Source: Clostridia bacterium
Lineage (GTDB): Bacteria; Bacillota; Clostridia; Oscillospirales; CAG-272
Assembly (NCBI GenBank): GCA_017453205.1
Contig: JAFTKO010000008.1
Coordinates: 1 to 64,000, forward strand
Direction: 5' to 3'
DNA length: 64,000 bases
The position numbers were made by a program, and so were the translations under genes. Below are positions 42,981-50,706 of the stretch, in pieces; position 1 is the first letter of the stretch, and each line of letters opens with the position of its first letter. The notes under the pieces are model-generated. The model was not told the origin of the DNA. It saw only the letters and a list, made by a program, of their open reading frames with translations, and did not search any database.

Positions 42981-44192
42981 ATGGATGTCATAGAAAGATT
43001 TTTAAAATACGTCAGTTTTGACACTCGGTCGGATGAAAATTCCGAAACGGTGCCAAGCACATCAAAACAAAAAATTCTCGGAGAATATTTGGCGCGGGAG
43101 TTGAACGCGATCGGTCTTGCGGAGGTTCGCATGGACGAATACGGCTATGTGTACGGAGTTCTTCCCGCCACTGCGGGTTGTGAAGATCTGCCGACGCTCG
43201 GTCTGATCGCGCATATGGACACCTCCCCCGATGCCGGCGGAGCCAATGTCCGTCCGCACATCGTTCATTACGAGGGTGGAGACATTCCTTTGGAAAACGG
43301 CGAGGTGATCGATCTTGCCACATTCCCGTTTCTGACTCGTTATATCGGAGGGGAGTTGATCGTCACCGACGGAAACACGTTGCTCGGTGCCGATGACAAG
43401 GCGGGCATTGCCGAGATCGTCAGTGCATGCGAGTTTTTGATCGGGCATCCCGAGATCCCGCACGGAAAAATTGCGGTTGGAATCACCCCCGATGAGGAGA
43501 TCGGACGCGGCGCCGATCACTTTGACATCAAGGGCTTTGGCGCCGACGTTGCTTACACGGTGGACGGCGAGGAGCTTGGCGAGATCGAATACGAAAACTT
43601 TAACGCCGCCTCGGCAAAGATCACGGTGCACGGCGTCAATATTCACCCGGGATCGGCAAAGAACCGCATGAAAAACGCAATTTTGATGGCAAATGAGTTT
43701 ATCTCCATGATGCCCGCTACCGAAACTCCCGCGCACACCGAGGGCTACGAGGGCTTTTATCACATCCACGATTTTACGGGTTGCGAGACCGAAGCAACCT
43801 TTGCCATGCTCATCCGCGACCACGACAGCAAAAAATTTGAAGAACGCAAAGCCTTTTTGCGCCGTCTTAGTAATTATCTCAACGGCAAATGGGGCGCGGG
43901 AAGCTTTACGCTCGAGATCCGTGACAGCTACTACAACATGAAAGAAATGATCCTGCCGCACATGGAGCTGATCGAAAACGCCAAGGACGCCATGCGCTCA
44001 GTGGGTGTGGAGCCCAAGGTGATACCGATCCGCGGAGGCACCGACGGTGCACGCCTGTCCTATGAGGGACTTCCCTGCCCCAACCTTTCCACGGGCGGCA
44101 CCAACTTCCATGGCATTCATGAGGTGATCCCCGTGGAGTCGATGCGCAAAATGGTGGACGTGTTGGTCTATCTGATGCGCGCAAAGGGGTAA
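42981..44192 (+). CDS. pepT: Peptidase T (tripeptide aminopeptidase)
   Basis: A 403-residue M20B zinc peptidase. Metal and catalytic motifs: HMDTSPDAGG, LLGADDKAGIAEI, TPDEEIGRGADHF, NIHPGSAKNRMKNA, and the C-terminal RGGTDGARLSYEG with THFHG-like TNFHG. Length and motifs match the E. coli/L. lactis enzyme. It frees the N-terminal residue of tripeptides. Neighbouring M29 aminopeptidase and glycerate kinase are read in the same direction. Confidence 0.94.
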   Translation: MDVIERFLKYVSFDTRSDENSETVPSTSKQKILGEYLARELNAIGLAEVRMDEYGYVYGVLPATAGCEDLPTLGLIAHMDTSPDAGGANVRPHIVHYEGGDIPLENGEVIDLATFPFLTRYIGGELIVTDGNTLLGADDKAGIAEIVSACEFLIGHPEIPHGKIAVGITPDEEIGRGADHFDIKGFGADVAYTVDGEELGEIEYENFNAASAKITVHGVNIHPGSAKNRMKNAILMANEFISMMPATETPAHTEGYEGFYHIHDFTGCETEATFAMLIRDHDSKKFEERKAFLRRLSNYLNGKWGAGSFTLEIRDSYYNMKEMILPHMELIENAKDAMRSVGVEPKVIPIRGGTDGARLSYEGLPCPNLSTGGTNFHGIHEVIPVESMRKMVDVLVYLMRAKG

Positions 44193-44195
44193 GCC

Positions 44196-45317
44196 ATGGC
44201 AAGCATCAAAACCTATCTTGTCTGCCCCGACTCGTTCAAGGGCTCGGTCTCGGCGCCGGATGCGGCACACGCAATTGCGCTCGGCATCCGCGATATTGAC
44301 AAAGACGCAAACGTGATTGAATTACCCATCGCGGATGGCGGCGAAGGCACACTGGAGGCACTCGTTCCGGAGGAACGGCGTATCAAGACCGCGGTCCGTG
44401 CGCCCGACGGAACATCGATGACGGGGGAATACGGATATGTGGAACAGACCGCCGTCATTGAAATGGCAAAGGTCGCGGGACTCCCGTTGATGCAAACATA
44501 CGGCATGAATGCCGAAACCGCGTCAACCTATGCAGTGGGAGAATTGATCCGCGATGCGCTTGACCGTGGATTTTGCAATCTCCTGCTCACGGTGGGCGGT
44601 AGCGGCACCAACGACGGAGGCAGCGGAATGCTGGAAGCTTTGGGTGCACGCTTTTATGACAGTGACAATCACCTCATCCCCACACCGATGAGCGGCGGCA
44701 AGCTGTACGACATTGCAAAAATCGATCTTACCGATTTGGACAAGCGTCTGTATCAGACCGCAATCAACTTTGCCTGTGATGTGACCAACCCCTTGGTCGG
44801 TCCTTTGGGAGCCACCATGACCTACGGGAAACAAAAGGGTGCGACCCCCGAGATGCTTGTGCGTCTGGAGCGCGGCATGGAGCATTACGCCGATGTATTG
44901 GAAACACTCACAGGCAAACCGTTCCGCACGGTGGCAGGTTGCGGCGCGGGCGGCGGGTTCCCCACACCGTTGGTCGGGTTGTTTGACGCAAAAATCCGCT
45001 CGGGCATTGCATCGGTGCTCGAGGTGCTCGTATTTGACCGTCACCTGCAAAATACCGATCTCGTCATCACAGGGGAAGGGCGTATTGACGGACAGAGCGC
45101 TTACGGAAAAGCCATCAGCGGTGTTGCCTCGGCGGCAAAGAAGCTTGGGGTTCGCGTTTGGGCACTGTGCGGGATCACGGGAGACGGCGCGGAACAAATG
45201 AAAGACCACGGCATCGAACGCATCGGTGAAATCCGCAAGATCGCAACCTCCGACGAGGAATCGATCAAGGACGCGGCACATCTGCTACGACGGTTGACTG
45301 CCTCCATGTTACCTTGA
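44196..45317 (+). CDS. Glycerate kinase, GlxK/GarK type
   Basis: A 373-residue kinase that phosphorylates D-glycerate, giving 2-phosphoglycerate. CPDSFKGSVSA is the N-terminal family motif, followed by PIADGGEGTLEAL, TVGGSGTNDGGSGMLEALG and GEGRIDGQSAYGKAISGV. Starts 4 bases after the pepT stop, so translational coupling is likely. It connects degradation of glycerate, glucarate, or similar acids with glycolysis. A strong hairpin follows. Confidence 0.92.
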   Translation: MASIKTYLVCPDSFKGSVSAPDAAHAIALGIRDIDKDANVIELPIADGGEGTLEALVPEERRIKTAVRAPDGTSMTGEYGYVEQTAVIEMAKVAGLPLMQTYGMNAETASTYAVGELIRDALDRGFCNLLLTVGGSGTNDGGSGMLEALGARFYDSDNHLIPTPMSGGKLYDIAKIDLTDLDKRLYQTAINFACDVTNPLVGPLGATMTYGKQKGATPEMLVRLERGMEHYADVLETLTGKPFRTVAGCGAGGGFPTPLVGLFDAKIRSGIASVLEVLVFDRHLQNTDLVITGEGRIDGQSAYGKAISGVASAAKKLGVRVWALCGITGDGAEQMKDHGIERIGEIRKIATSDEESIKDAAHLLRRLTASMLP

Positions 45318-45327
45318 ATTTTATCAT

Positions 45328-45365
45328 ACACCGCGCGGCAAAATTTTCGCTTTGCCGCGCGGTGT
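45328..45365. terminator. Bidirectional terminator between glycerate kinase and feoB
   Basis: Fifteen-base stem ACACCGCGCGGCAAA with its complement, 8-base loop, GTTTTGTT on the plus side. It serves both converging genes. Confidence 0.85.
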
Positions 45366-45371
45366 GTTTTG

Positions 45372-47162
45372 TTATGGTATCGCAACCGCAAGGCGGTAAA
45401 CGGCAAGCGCCAACAGGTAGGCAAACAGAAGCATCGGAACCAGCCAGCGCAACGGACGGTGTTCGGCACGCAAGGTCGCAACAGTGGCGGCACACGGAAA
45501 ATACAGGCAGTAAAAAATCAAAAATGAAAGTGCCGAGGCGGGCGTCAAGATTCCCGACGATGCAATTGACTCGGCAAACGGTGTTACTCCGTCCCCCATC
45601 AATACTCCCAAGGTCGAAAGTGCCGCCTCTTTTGCCCCGATACCTGTCAGGAGTGCCACCGTCAAACGCCAATCGCCCAATCCGATCGGCAACAGCAACG
45701 GAGATAGTAAGCGACCGAACGCCGCCATCATGCTCTGTTCTGTTCCCGTGTTTCCTATGTATTGCAAATGCAGATCAAATGAGGACAGCCCCCACACTGC
45801 CACACTGCACAGCAAAATCATTCCCCCTGCCCGACCGAGAAAATGCGCCGATTGTTCCCGCACCGCGAGAATGATCTCGGACAACACGGGGGCTCTCCAA
45901 CGCGGGAGTGCGTCGTCGTGCCGTTCCAAACGCGCCCTTTGCGGAAAGAACAACTCACACACCGCACAAAACAGAAAAAAGCAAAGCGCGCTCAACAGCC
46001 ACACCCCCCCGCAAACCCACCAAGCACCAACGCCGAAAAATGCCTGTGACACGCAAATACACAACGGCATCCTCGCCGAGCAAGCCACGGCAGGAAGCAC
46101 ACAGGAACAACGGCAGGCACTGCAATCATTCTTCATGGCACGCGTGCAAAGGACGGCGGGAACGGTACAGCCAAAGCCCAAAAGCAATGCCGTCATCGCC
46201 TCTCCCGTCAATCCAAATCGGCGCGTAAACCTATCAAACAAACGGTTGAAGCGCGCAAGAATGCCCGTTTGCTCCAAAAGCGACTGTGCCGCAAACAAAA
46301 GCAACAACCGCGGTAAAAAGTCCAGTACCGCACCGACACCGCCAAGCACCCCATCCGAAAGCAATGACGCAAGCCATAAGGGAGCATTTTGCAGCATGCG
46401 GGTAAAAAAAAGAGAGAGCGGCGCCACCGTAAAAGCACGAAAAAGAACAGTCAATCGCAAGCCGACGGGGCCGAATACCAAAAACAAAATCCCCGCCATC
46501 ACAAGCATAAAAAGCATATACCCGACCCCGGGAGCGAAAAAAAGCCGATCTAACCGCATCGAACGCGTCTCCGAACGTCGGGAGGTCGCCCCCAACATCT
46601 TTCCCACACGCACAGCGCTTTGTGTCCGTATCATACGACAAGCCGAAGGATTTTGCGCGGAGGTCAAAAAAAGCAATTTTGCAAGCAGGATTTTCAGCTC
46701 CGCAAGCCCTGTCCCCCGCCGCGCCGAGATTGCAACCGATGGGAGCCCCAAAGCCGTTTCAAGCGCTTTAGAGGCGGGAAATGCTTCGAGCTCGTCACAA
46801 AAATTAAATACCGCAACCAATTGAGGACATTTATCCAACGTCTCCATCACCCCAATCAACTCATGCAACAGGATATCATGCCGCGCAAAATCGGTGGCAT
46901 CACAGACAAAGAGGATCAAATCAAGCCGCTCCTCGGACAGCTCGCGCAACGTCTCGCGTTCATCCGCGGAAACAGCATTCATCGAACGGATTCCCGGCAG
47001 ATCGATCAATAAGACCTCTTTGCCATCCAAGGCAAAAACGGCATCTTCCCCGCGCACGGTCACTCCCGCACGGTTTCCGATGTGTGCGTGTCTTCCCGTA
47101 AGTCGGTTGAACAGTGAGCTTTTCCCGCAATTCGGCATTCCCACCAAGGCAATCCTTTTCAC
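45372..47162 (-). CDS. feoB: Ferrous iron transporter FeoB-like protein
   Basis: A 596-residue protein. The GTG at 47162 has AAAGGAGG 8 bases upstream; the longer frame to 47309 is not coding. The N-terminal G domain has GMPNCGKSSL and DLPGIRSM; the usual NxxD base motif is altered to FNFCDE. The membrane part contains gate motifs GFGCTVPAV and LTGIGAKEAALSTLG, fitting FeoB in the outer arms of two Gate domains. It is shorter than typical FeoB and no feoA gene is beside it. Fe2+ import is likely but the divergent G4 raises the chance of altered nucleotide preference. Confidence 0.82.
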   Translation of the reverse strand: MKRIALVGMPNCGKSSLFNRLTGRHAHIGNRAGVTVRGEDAVFALDGKEVLLIDLPGIRSMNAVSADERETLRELSEERLDLILFVCDATDFARHDILLHELIGVMETLDKCPQLVAVFNFCDELEAFPASKALETALGLPSVAISARRGTGLAELKILLAKLLFLTSAQNPSACRMIRTQSAVRVGKMLGATSRRSETRSMRLDRLFFAPGVGYMLFMLVMAGILFLVFGPVGLRLTVLFRAFTVAPLSLFFTRMLQNAPLWLASLLSDGVLGGVGAVLDFLPRLLLLFAAQSLLEQTGILARFNRLFDRFTRRFGLTGEAMTALLLGFGCTVPAVLCTRAMKNDCSACRCSCVLPAVACSARMPLCICVSQAFFGVGAWWVCGGVWLLSALCFFLFCAVCELFFPQRARLERHDDALPRWRAPVLSEIILAVREQSAHFLGRAGGMILLCSVAVWGLSSFDLHLQYIGNTGTEQSMMAAFGRLLSPLLLPIGLGDWRLTVALLTGIGAKEAALSTLGVLMGDGVTPFAESIASSGILTPASALSFLIFYCLYFPCAATVATLRAEHRPLRWLVPMLLFAYLLALAVYRLAVAIP

Positions 47163-47316
47163 TCTTTTTCCTCCTTTATTGTGCATAAACCCCGATTGTG
47201 GGCAACATACTAAATAAGACAACCCCAAATACTCCATTTTATGTCCCTGTTGTTTCGGATATGTGCACACACCGCTCCAAAAAAACGAAAAAAATAAAAA
47301 AATTTGCAAAAAACTA

Positions 47317-47345
47317 TTGACAAAATTGCCTCAATCTGTTATAAT
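47317..47345 (+). promoter_or_regulatory. Promoter of the tRNA-Gln gene
   Basis: TTGACA, 17-base spacer, TATAAT, a consensus promoter 12 bases before the tRNA. Confidence 0.85.
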
Positions 47346-47357
47346 ATGCGTTGTGAA

Positions 47358-47433
47358 TGCGGCATCGCCAAGCGGTAAGGCAACGGACTCTGACTCCGTC
47401 ATTACCTAGGTTCGAATCCTAGTGCCGCAGCCA
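47358..47433 (+). tRNA. tRNA-Gln (anticodon CTG)
   Basis: Acceptor stem TGCGGCA (47358-47364) pairs with TGCCGCA (47423-47429). Anticodon stem ACGGA/TCCGT holds loop CTCTGAC, giving anticodon CTG for codon CAG. The T-loop has GGTTCGAATCC, G73 follows and CCA is encoded. A single tRNA with its own promoter, followed at once by an extended hairpin. Confidence 0.95.
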
Positions 47434-47482
47434 ATGCAAAAAGGACGCCAATCGGCGTCCTTTTTGCATTGGCTGCGGCACT
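47421..47482 (+). terminator. Terminator fused with an inverted copy of the tRNA 3' end
   Basis: The core stem AATGCAAAAAGGACGCC (47433-47449) with its complement (47454-47470) ends in T5 and acts as the tRNA terminator. The inverted repeat continues for 12 more bases: 47421-47449 and 47454-47482 form a perfect 29-base arm that includes AGTGCCGCAGCC of the tRNA itself. Confidence 0.85.
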
Positions 47483-47680
47483 CGTCGCTTTGAGGCGCGC
47501 TCTGCGAGCGAAGCGACGCAGAATTAGGTTCGCATTCAAGCCGAAAGCCGTCGGGGAGCTTGCTCACCAGCGGCTCGGCGAAGAAGCCTCGCCACAAGGC
47601 GAGTACCATAGTGCCAAACGCAGATTTTCACTTTACAATTCCGCAAAAAAATGCTATAATCAACGCAGGAAAGAGATGTA

Positions 47681-47947
47681 ATTATTACAAAACGCAAAAT
47701 AATCAAAATTATTTGCATAGCGATAGCCGTTCTTCTCTTCGTTGTACCGATTCCCGCCAAATTAAATGACGGAGGTACATTACATTTAAAACCAATCGTG
47801 CCTATATATGAAATATACATATATAATACAGAGATACCCGGCGAGAATGGAAGCATAATTTATAAAACGGGATATGAAGTTTATCTGTCCGGAATGGAAA
47901 TTTACGAAAAAAACTATTATACAACTGAAATGTACAGACAAGAGTAA
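47681..47947 (+). CDS. Small membrane-anchored protein without a standard start codon
   Basis: An open frame of 88 codons ending in TAA at 47945, preceded by AGGAAAGAG. No ATG, GTG or TTG stands near its beginning: the frame starts at ATT or after a TAA at 47658. The protein begins with basic residues (ITKRKIIKIICIAIAVLLF, cleaved into a hydrophobic anchor) and continues PIPAKLNDGGTLHLKPI then EIYIYN. This pattern, a helix followed by (I/L)PIP..L.DGGT, is common in a small unnamed family of clostridial proteins, usually with MKK at the start. Either a rare ATT start or a decayed gene. Confidence 0.5.
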   Translation: MITKRKIIKIICIAIAVLLFVVPIPAKLNDGGTLHLKPIVPIYEIYIYNTEIPGENGSIIYKTGYEVYLSGMEIYEKNYYTTEMYRQE

Positions 47948-47974
47948 AAAAACGAAAGGCAGTGGTAAGACCAT

Positions 47975-48535
47975 ATGTCTAAAAAAGTAGTTATAACGCG
48001 AGCCGAAATAGAAAAAGATATCATCAACGCATTGAAGCAACCGCAGGAAATGTCGAAGGAGGCATATAAGAAATTGACCATTCCCTCTATAATCATTGCG
48101 TGTTTATTAATTATCATAGAGTTTGTTTATCCGATATTTATCCTTTGGCTATTGCTTGCGATACTGATATCCTTGCCGGTTATCGGTATCATCAGCCATT
48201 TTCGTCTGAAACACAAAATTAAGAGGGTTTCATCGGATGACTATGATATAACGATTGAAACTGTACACAGTATAACCGAGGAGCATTATAGAGCCGAGCG
48301 CGGCGGCAAATTTCGCCGAACTGAACTCGTAAACAATTACACCATACGTTTTGAAAACGGCAAAAACTGGCGGGTGCCAAAAGAAAATTATCCTTGGAGC
48401 GAAAAGCTCCGTATGTCTGACTTGGGAATTTACAAAAGTACACACCGTGAAGATGTTTTTATCGTCGTGACGAAAAAGGATACAAGCGAGATCGTTATGG
48501 CATATCACACCGACTTTTTTGAGTATAAGAAATGA
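47975..48535 (+). CDS. Two-helix membrane protein, hypothetical (186 aa)
   Basis: A short charged N-terminus is followed by two transmembrane segments (about residues 38-75: SIIIACLLIIIEFVYPIF and LLLAILISLPVIG), then a soluble domain with ITIETVHSITEEHYRAER, YTIRFENGKNWRVP and YPWSEKLRMS. It is not recognised. It follows the small anchored protein by 27 bases and is AT-richer than the flanking core genes, fitting an acquired segment. A poor ribosome site (AAAGGC) stands upstream. Confidence 0.6.
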   Translation: MSKKVVITRAEIEKDIINALKQPQEMSKEAYKKLTIPSIIIACLLIIIEFVYPIFILWLLLAILISLPVIGIISHFRLKHKIKRVSSDDYDITIETVHSITEEHYRAERGGKFRRTELVNNYTIRFENGKNWRVPKENYPWSEKLRMSDLGIYKSTHREDVFIVVTKKDTSEIVMAYHTDFFEYKK

Positions 48536-48568
48536 CATCATCTATTTAGGTCACCAAACACAAAACCC
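48534..48568. repeat. Direct repeat unit 1 (TCATCTATTTAGGTCACCAAAC)
   Basis: Matches the unit at 49411 with about 25 of 33 bases identical: (C/G)TCTATTT(A/G)GGTCACCAAACA is shared, and both begin at the stop codon of a gene. Separated by about 880 bases, enclosing the HTH gene. Confidence 0.5.
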
Positions 48569-48590
48569 CAAGGTCTTGCTCTTGGGGATT
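48566..48590 (+). terminator. Terminator of the small membrane protein pair
   Basis: CCCCAAG stem, 8-base loop, complement, then ATTCCTTTT. Confidence 0.65.
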
Positions 48591-48722
48591 CCTTTTGACC
48601 TCTTCACCAAAACGGGAATTTGGCAAATAATAGGTAAAAATAAATAGTAAAAAAGGTTCGGTAGCTTTTCTCCATTGCAAAAGCTATTTTTTCTTGTACT
48701 TTTTTCTTTATTTTAAATATAT

Positions 48723-48738
48723 ATTTACTTTCGTAAAT
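48723..48738. promoter_or_regulatory. Possible autoregulatory operator of the HTH gene
   Basis: Inverted repeat ATTTAC-TTTC-GTAAAT ends 5 bases before the -35 box at 48744. Position suits a repressor encoded just downstream. Confidence 0.4.
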
Positions 48739-48743
48739 TATTG

Positions 48744-48772
48744 TTGACAAATTGGCTTTTATATGATATACT
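48744..48772 (+). promoter_or_regulatory. Promoter of the HTH regulator gene
   Basis: TTGACA, 17-base spacer, TATACT, 21 bases before the start at 48793. Confidence 0.75.
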
Positions 48773-48792
48773 GTAATCAGAAAGGCGGTGTG

Positions 48793-49413
48793 ATGATGTA
48801 TATTGATTACAGCAAACTATGGAAGCTTCTCATTGACAAAGACATGAGCAAAACAGATTTGATGGAGCTTACGGGAATGAGCTCGAGAGTTTTGGCAAAG
48901 CTGTCAAAAAACGAGACGGTCACGACCGATACAATCGCAAGGATATGCGCGGCACTGGGTTGCGATGTCGGTGATATGATGGAATGTGCGAGCGAAAAAA
49001 ATCTGTCGGTATATTCCGCATATAAAAAGCTCGGTGTGTGCGTGGCAGAGAACGAGCTTTATAAAACTGTCAAATTTACCGTCGGCGAGCAAAAATACAC
49101 GGTCTATCAATCGCAGCAATCCGCGACCAAAGCAACTCATATATATTGCGAAAAAGACGGGGCGGTATATTGGGAGCAGTTCTATCCGGTCAGTCATATT
49201 GCAGGCACGTCCGTGAAAAGCGTTTTGATCAAGCCACAGTCAGAGCCCGACGAGATCATTATCGTATTGATCAAGGGCAAGCCCGCCGTTATCGTGGGGC
49301 TTGACGAGGGTAGCTTTGTTTCAACCAGAGGTACTCGCAAAAAAGATACGGACGTATTTGTCATGTCCGAGGCGGCATTTAAAATATTCACTCCTCAACT
49401 TATCGAAAAATAA
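48793..49413 (+). CDS. Cro/C1-type helix-turn-helix regulator with C-terminal domain
   Basis: A 206-residue protein. ATG at 48793 (or the next ATG at 48796) has AAAGGCGGTG upstream. HTH at about residues 5-65: LIDKDMSKTDLMELTGMSSRVLAKLSKNETVTTDTIARICAALGCDVGDMME, the YozG-like XRE type. The rest (about 70-206) is a beta-rich domain, YTVYQSQQSATKATHI, EPDEIIIVLIKGKPAVIVG, of no recognised family. Similar two-domain proteins in Clostridia often pair with DNA methyltransferase or restriction genes; here a putative nuclease-like gene follows, 232 bases later. Confidence 0.75.
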   Translation: MMYIDYSKLWKLLIDKDMSKTDLMELTGMSSRVLAKLSKNETVTTDTIARICAALGCDVGDMMECASEKNLSVYSAYKKLGVCVAENELYKTVKFTVGEQKYTVYQSQQSATKATHIYCEKDGAVYWEQFYPVSHIAGTSVKSVLIKPQSEPDEIIIVLIKGKPAVIVGLDEGSFVSTRGTRKKDTDVFVMSEAAFKIFTPQLIEK

Positions 49414-49445
49414 TGTCGTCTATTTGGGTCACCAAACAAAACCGC
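49411..49445. repeat. Direct repeat unit 2
   Basis: Second unit of the repeat at 48534, again starting at a gene's stop codon (here the HTH gene) and reading GTCTATTTGGGTCACCAAACA. Confidence 0.5.
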
Positions 49446-49521
49446 AAAAAAAGACGCTCATTGAGGTGGCTTTTCTGAAATTTGCTTGTAAACTTCTTTT
49501 TCTGTTTTTTTACAAACCCTC

Positions 49522-49550
49522 TTGAAACACAGCCAAAAAGGTGATATACT
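49522..49550 (+). promoter_or_regulatory. Promoter upstream of the nuclease-like gene
   Basis: TTGAAA, 17-base spacer, TATACT, about 95 bases before the ATG at 49646. Confidence 0.65.
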
Positions 49551-49645
49551 AATATTACCAAACAAATTTATTACTCAGCTTTTTAAGATATCTGCAATGA
49601 TGTGCGAACTGTTATAGCAACGACAAACATAAAAAGGGGTTGTAT

Positions 49646-50623
49646 ATGAGCGAATACATTCATGAAATCGTTCTCCAAGAGTATTTGATGGAGAATATCG
49701 CGGATTTGGATTTGACAGTCCAGTACAAGTCCTCTCTGCGAATGAAACTGATTAACGCAAAACTCAATAAAAGCGGAACCTTTTGGGATCTGAATGGAGA
49801 ATTGGAAAACGGAACTTGGATTCCGATCGAAGTAGAATGGATCTCAAGCAATTTTATATCGCATAAACATAATCAAAATCCAAATCTTGGCAAATTTAAA
49901 GAGGGTAACGGCGTTCTTATTGTATTAAGAAAAAACCAAGATCTGTCCGGAATACAGCAAATATCCATTTTTGACTGTCTCTCAGAGGCACAATTCAAAA
50001 AAAATTTTTCCGCATGGTTCAAAGGGAAAAGCCCCGAATATATTGACGAAACACTAAAAACCTACATGGTGGGAGCGTATAAAAGAGAAATTCCGAGGAT
50101 CATTCTATATCCGTTAAGCAAACATGCGCGAGCCAACTATTTCCCAAACGAGTCCCTTTATAAAAAACATGACTTTGATCCTTCCATAATCGGCTTCAAG
50201 GCGGCGGGATATAATAAGAACGCATTTATAAGAGATCTGCAGCCCAACGATATTTGTTTATTTATTGCAGCCGATGGAAAACGGGGCTCGAGGAAAGATT
50301 TCATTGAGAAAATCAAAAAACAGCAGTTAAGTCTGTATAGACTAACGGGTTATAAAGTTAAGGAAAAGATCGTAAACAAGCAAGTTACCCCAACAGGTAT
50401 AGACGACAAATACTGGGCAGATGAAATAAAAGCCGGGCAGATGATATATCCTTATATTTGCCGTGTTGAGGATAGACCTTTTCTGGAAAAAACAGACCTC
50501 CTCTTCCCCTATATTGAGAACTTTTCGGACAATACATGGGAGGCATTCAGAAGCTGCATACAATATGGTGAATATCGAGAAATCAGCCCGCTTGATTTTA
50601 CTGTTTTGATTTCAAGGCTGTAA
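49646..50623 (+). CDS. Unknown protein (325 aa), possible modification-dependent nuclease
   Basis: ATG at 49646 with AAGGGG upstream; an earlier TTG is rejected. The N-terminal half has WDLNGELENGTWIPIEVEWISSN, a strand-rich D-x-n-E-V-E arrangement that could be a PD-(D/E)XK nuclease core, though the Lys is not evident. The C-terminal half (residues 175-310) runs GFKAAGYNKNAFIRDL, NDICLFIAADG, LSLYRLTGYKVKEK and WADEIKAGQMIYPYICRV, a pattern like EVE/PUA-fold modified-base binders. It does not match a family I can name. In an AT-rich island beside tRNA-Gln, a defence role is plausible. Confidence in coding is high, in function low. Confidence 0.45.
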   Translation: MSEYIHEIVLQEYLMENIADLDLTVQYKSSLRMKLINAKLNKSGTFWDLNGELENGTWIPIEVEWISSNFISHKHNQNPNLGKFKEGNGVLIVLRKNQDLSGIQQISIFDCLSEAQFKKNFSAWFKGKSPEYIDETLKTYMVGAYKREIPRIILYPLSKHARANYFPNESLYKKHDFDPSIIGFKAAGYNKNAFIRDLQPNDICLFIAADGKRGSRKDFIEKIKKQQLSLYRLTGYKVKEKIVNKQVTPTGIDDKYWADEIKAGQMIYPYICRVEDRPFLEKTDLLFPYIENFSDNTWEAFRSCIQYGEYREISPLDFTVLISRL

Positions 50624-50637
50624 TATCATTCAAAAAG

Positions 50638-50685
50638 GCACGTACTTTAAAACCACTGATCGGTGGACGAAAGTGCGTGCTCTTT
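50638..50685 (+). terminator. Terminator of the nuclease-like gene
   Basis: Stem GCACGTACTT / AAGTGCGTGC with one wobble, and an inner CCAC/GTGG hairpin, then TCTTTTG. Confidence 0.7.
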
Positions 50686-50706
50686 TGTTATATAAATTAC
50701 ATAGAA

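Noticed and set aside
47406-47609. Small minus-strand frame ending over the tRNA-Gln gene (product ends GTRIRT)
   Set aside because: This is a common false gene made by the antisense of a tRNA; the sequence is explained by the tRNA and the hairpin.
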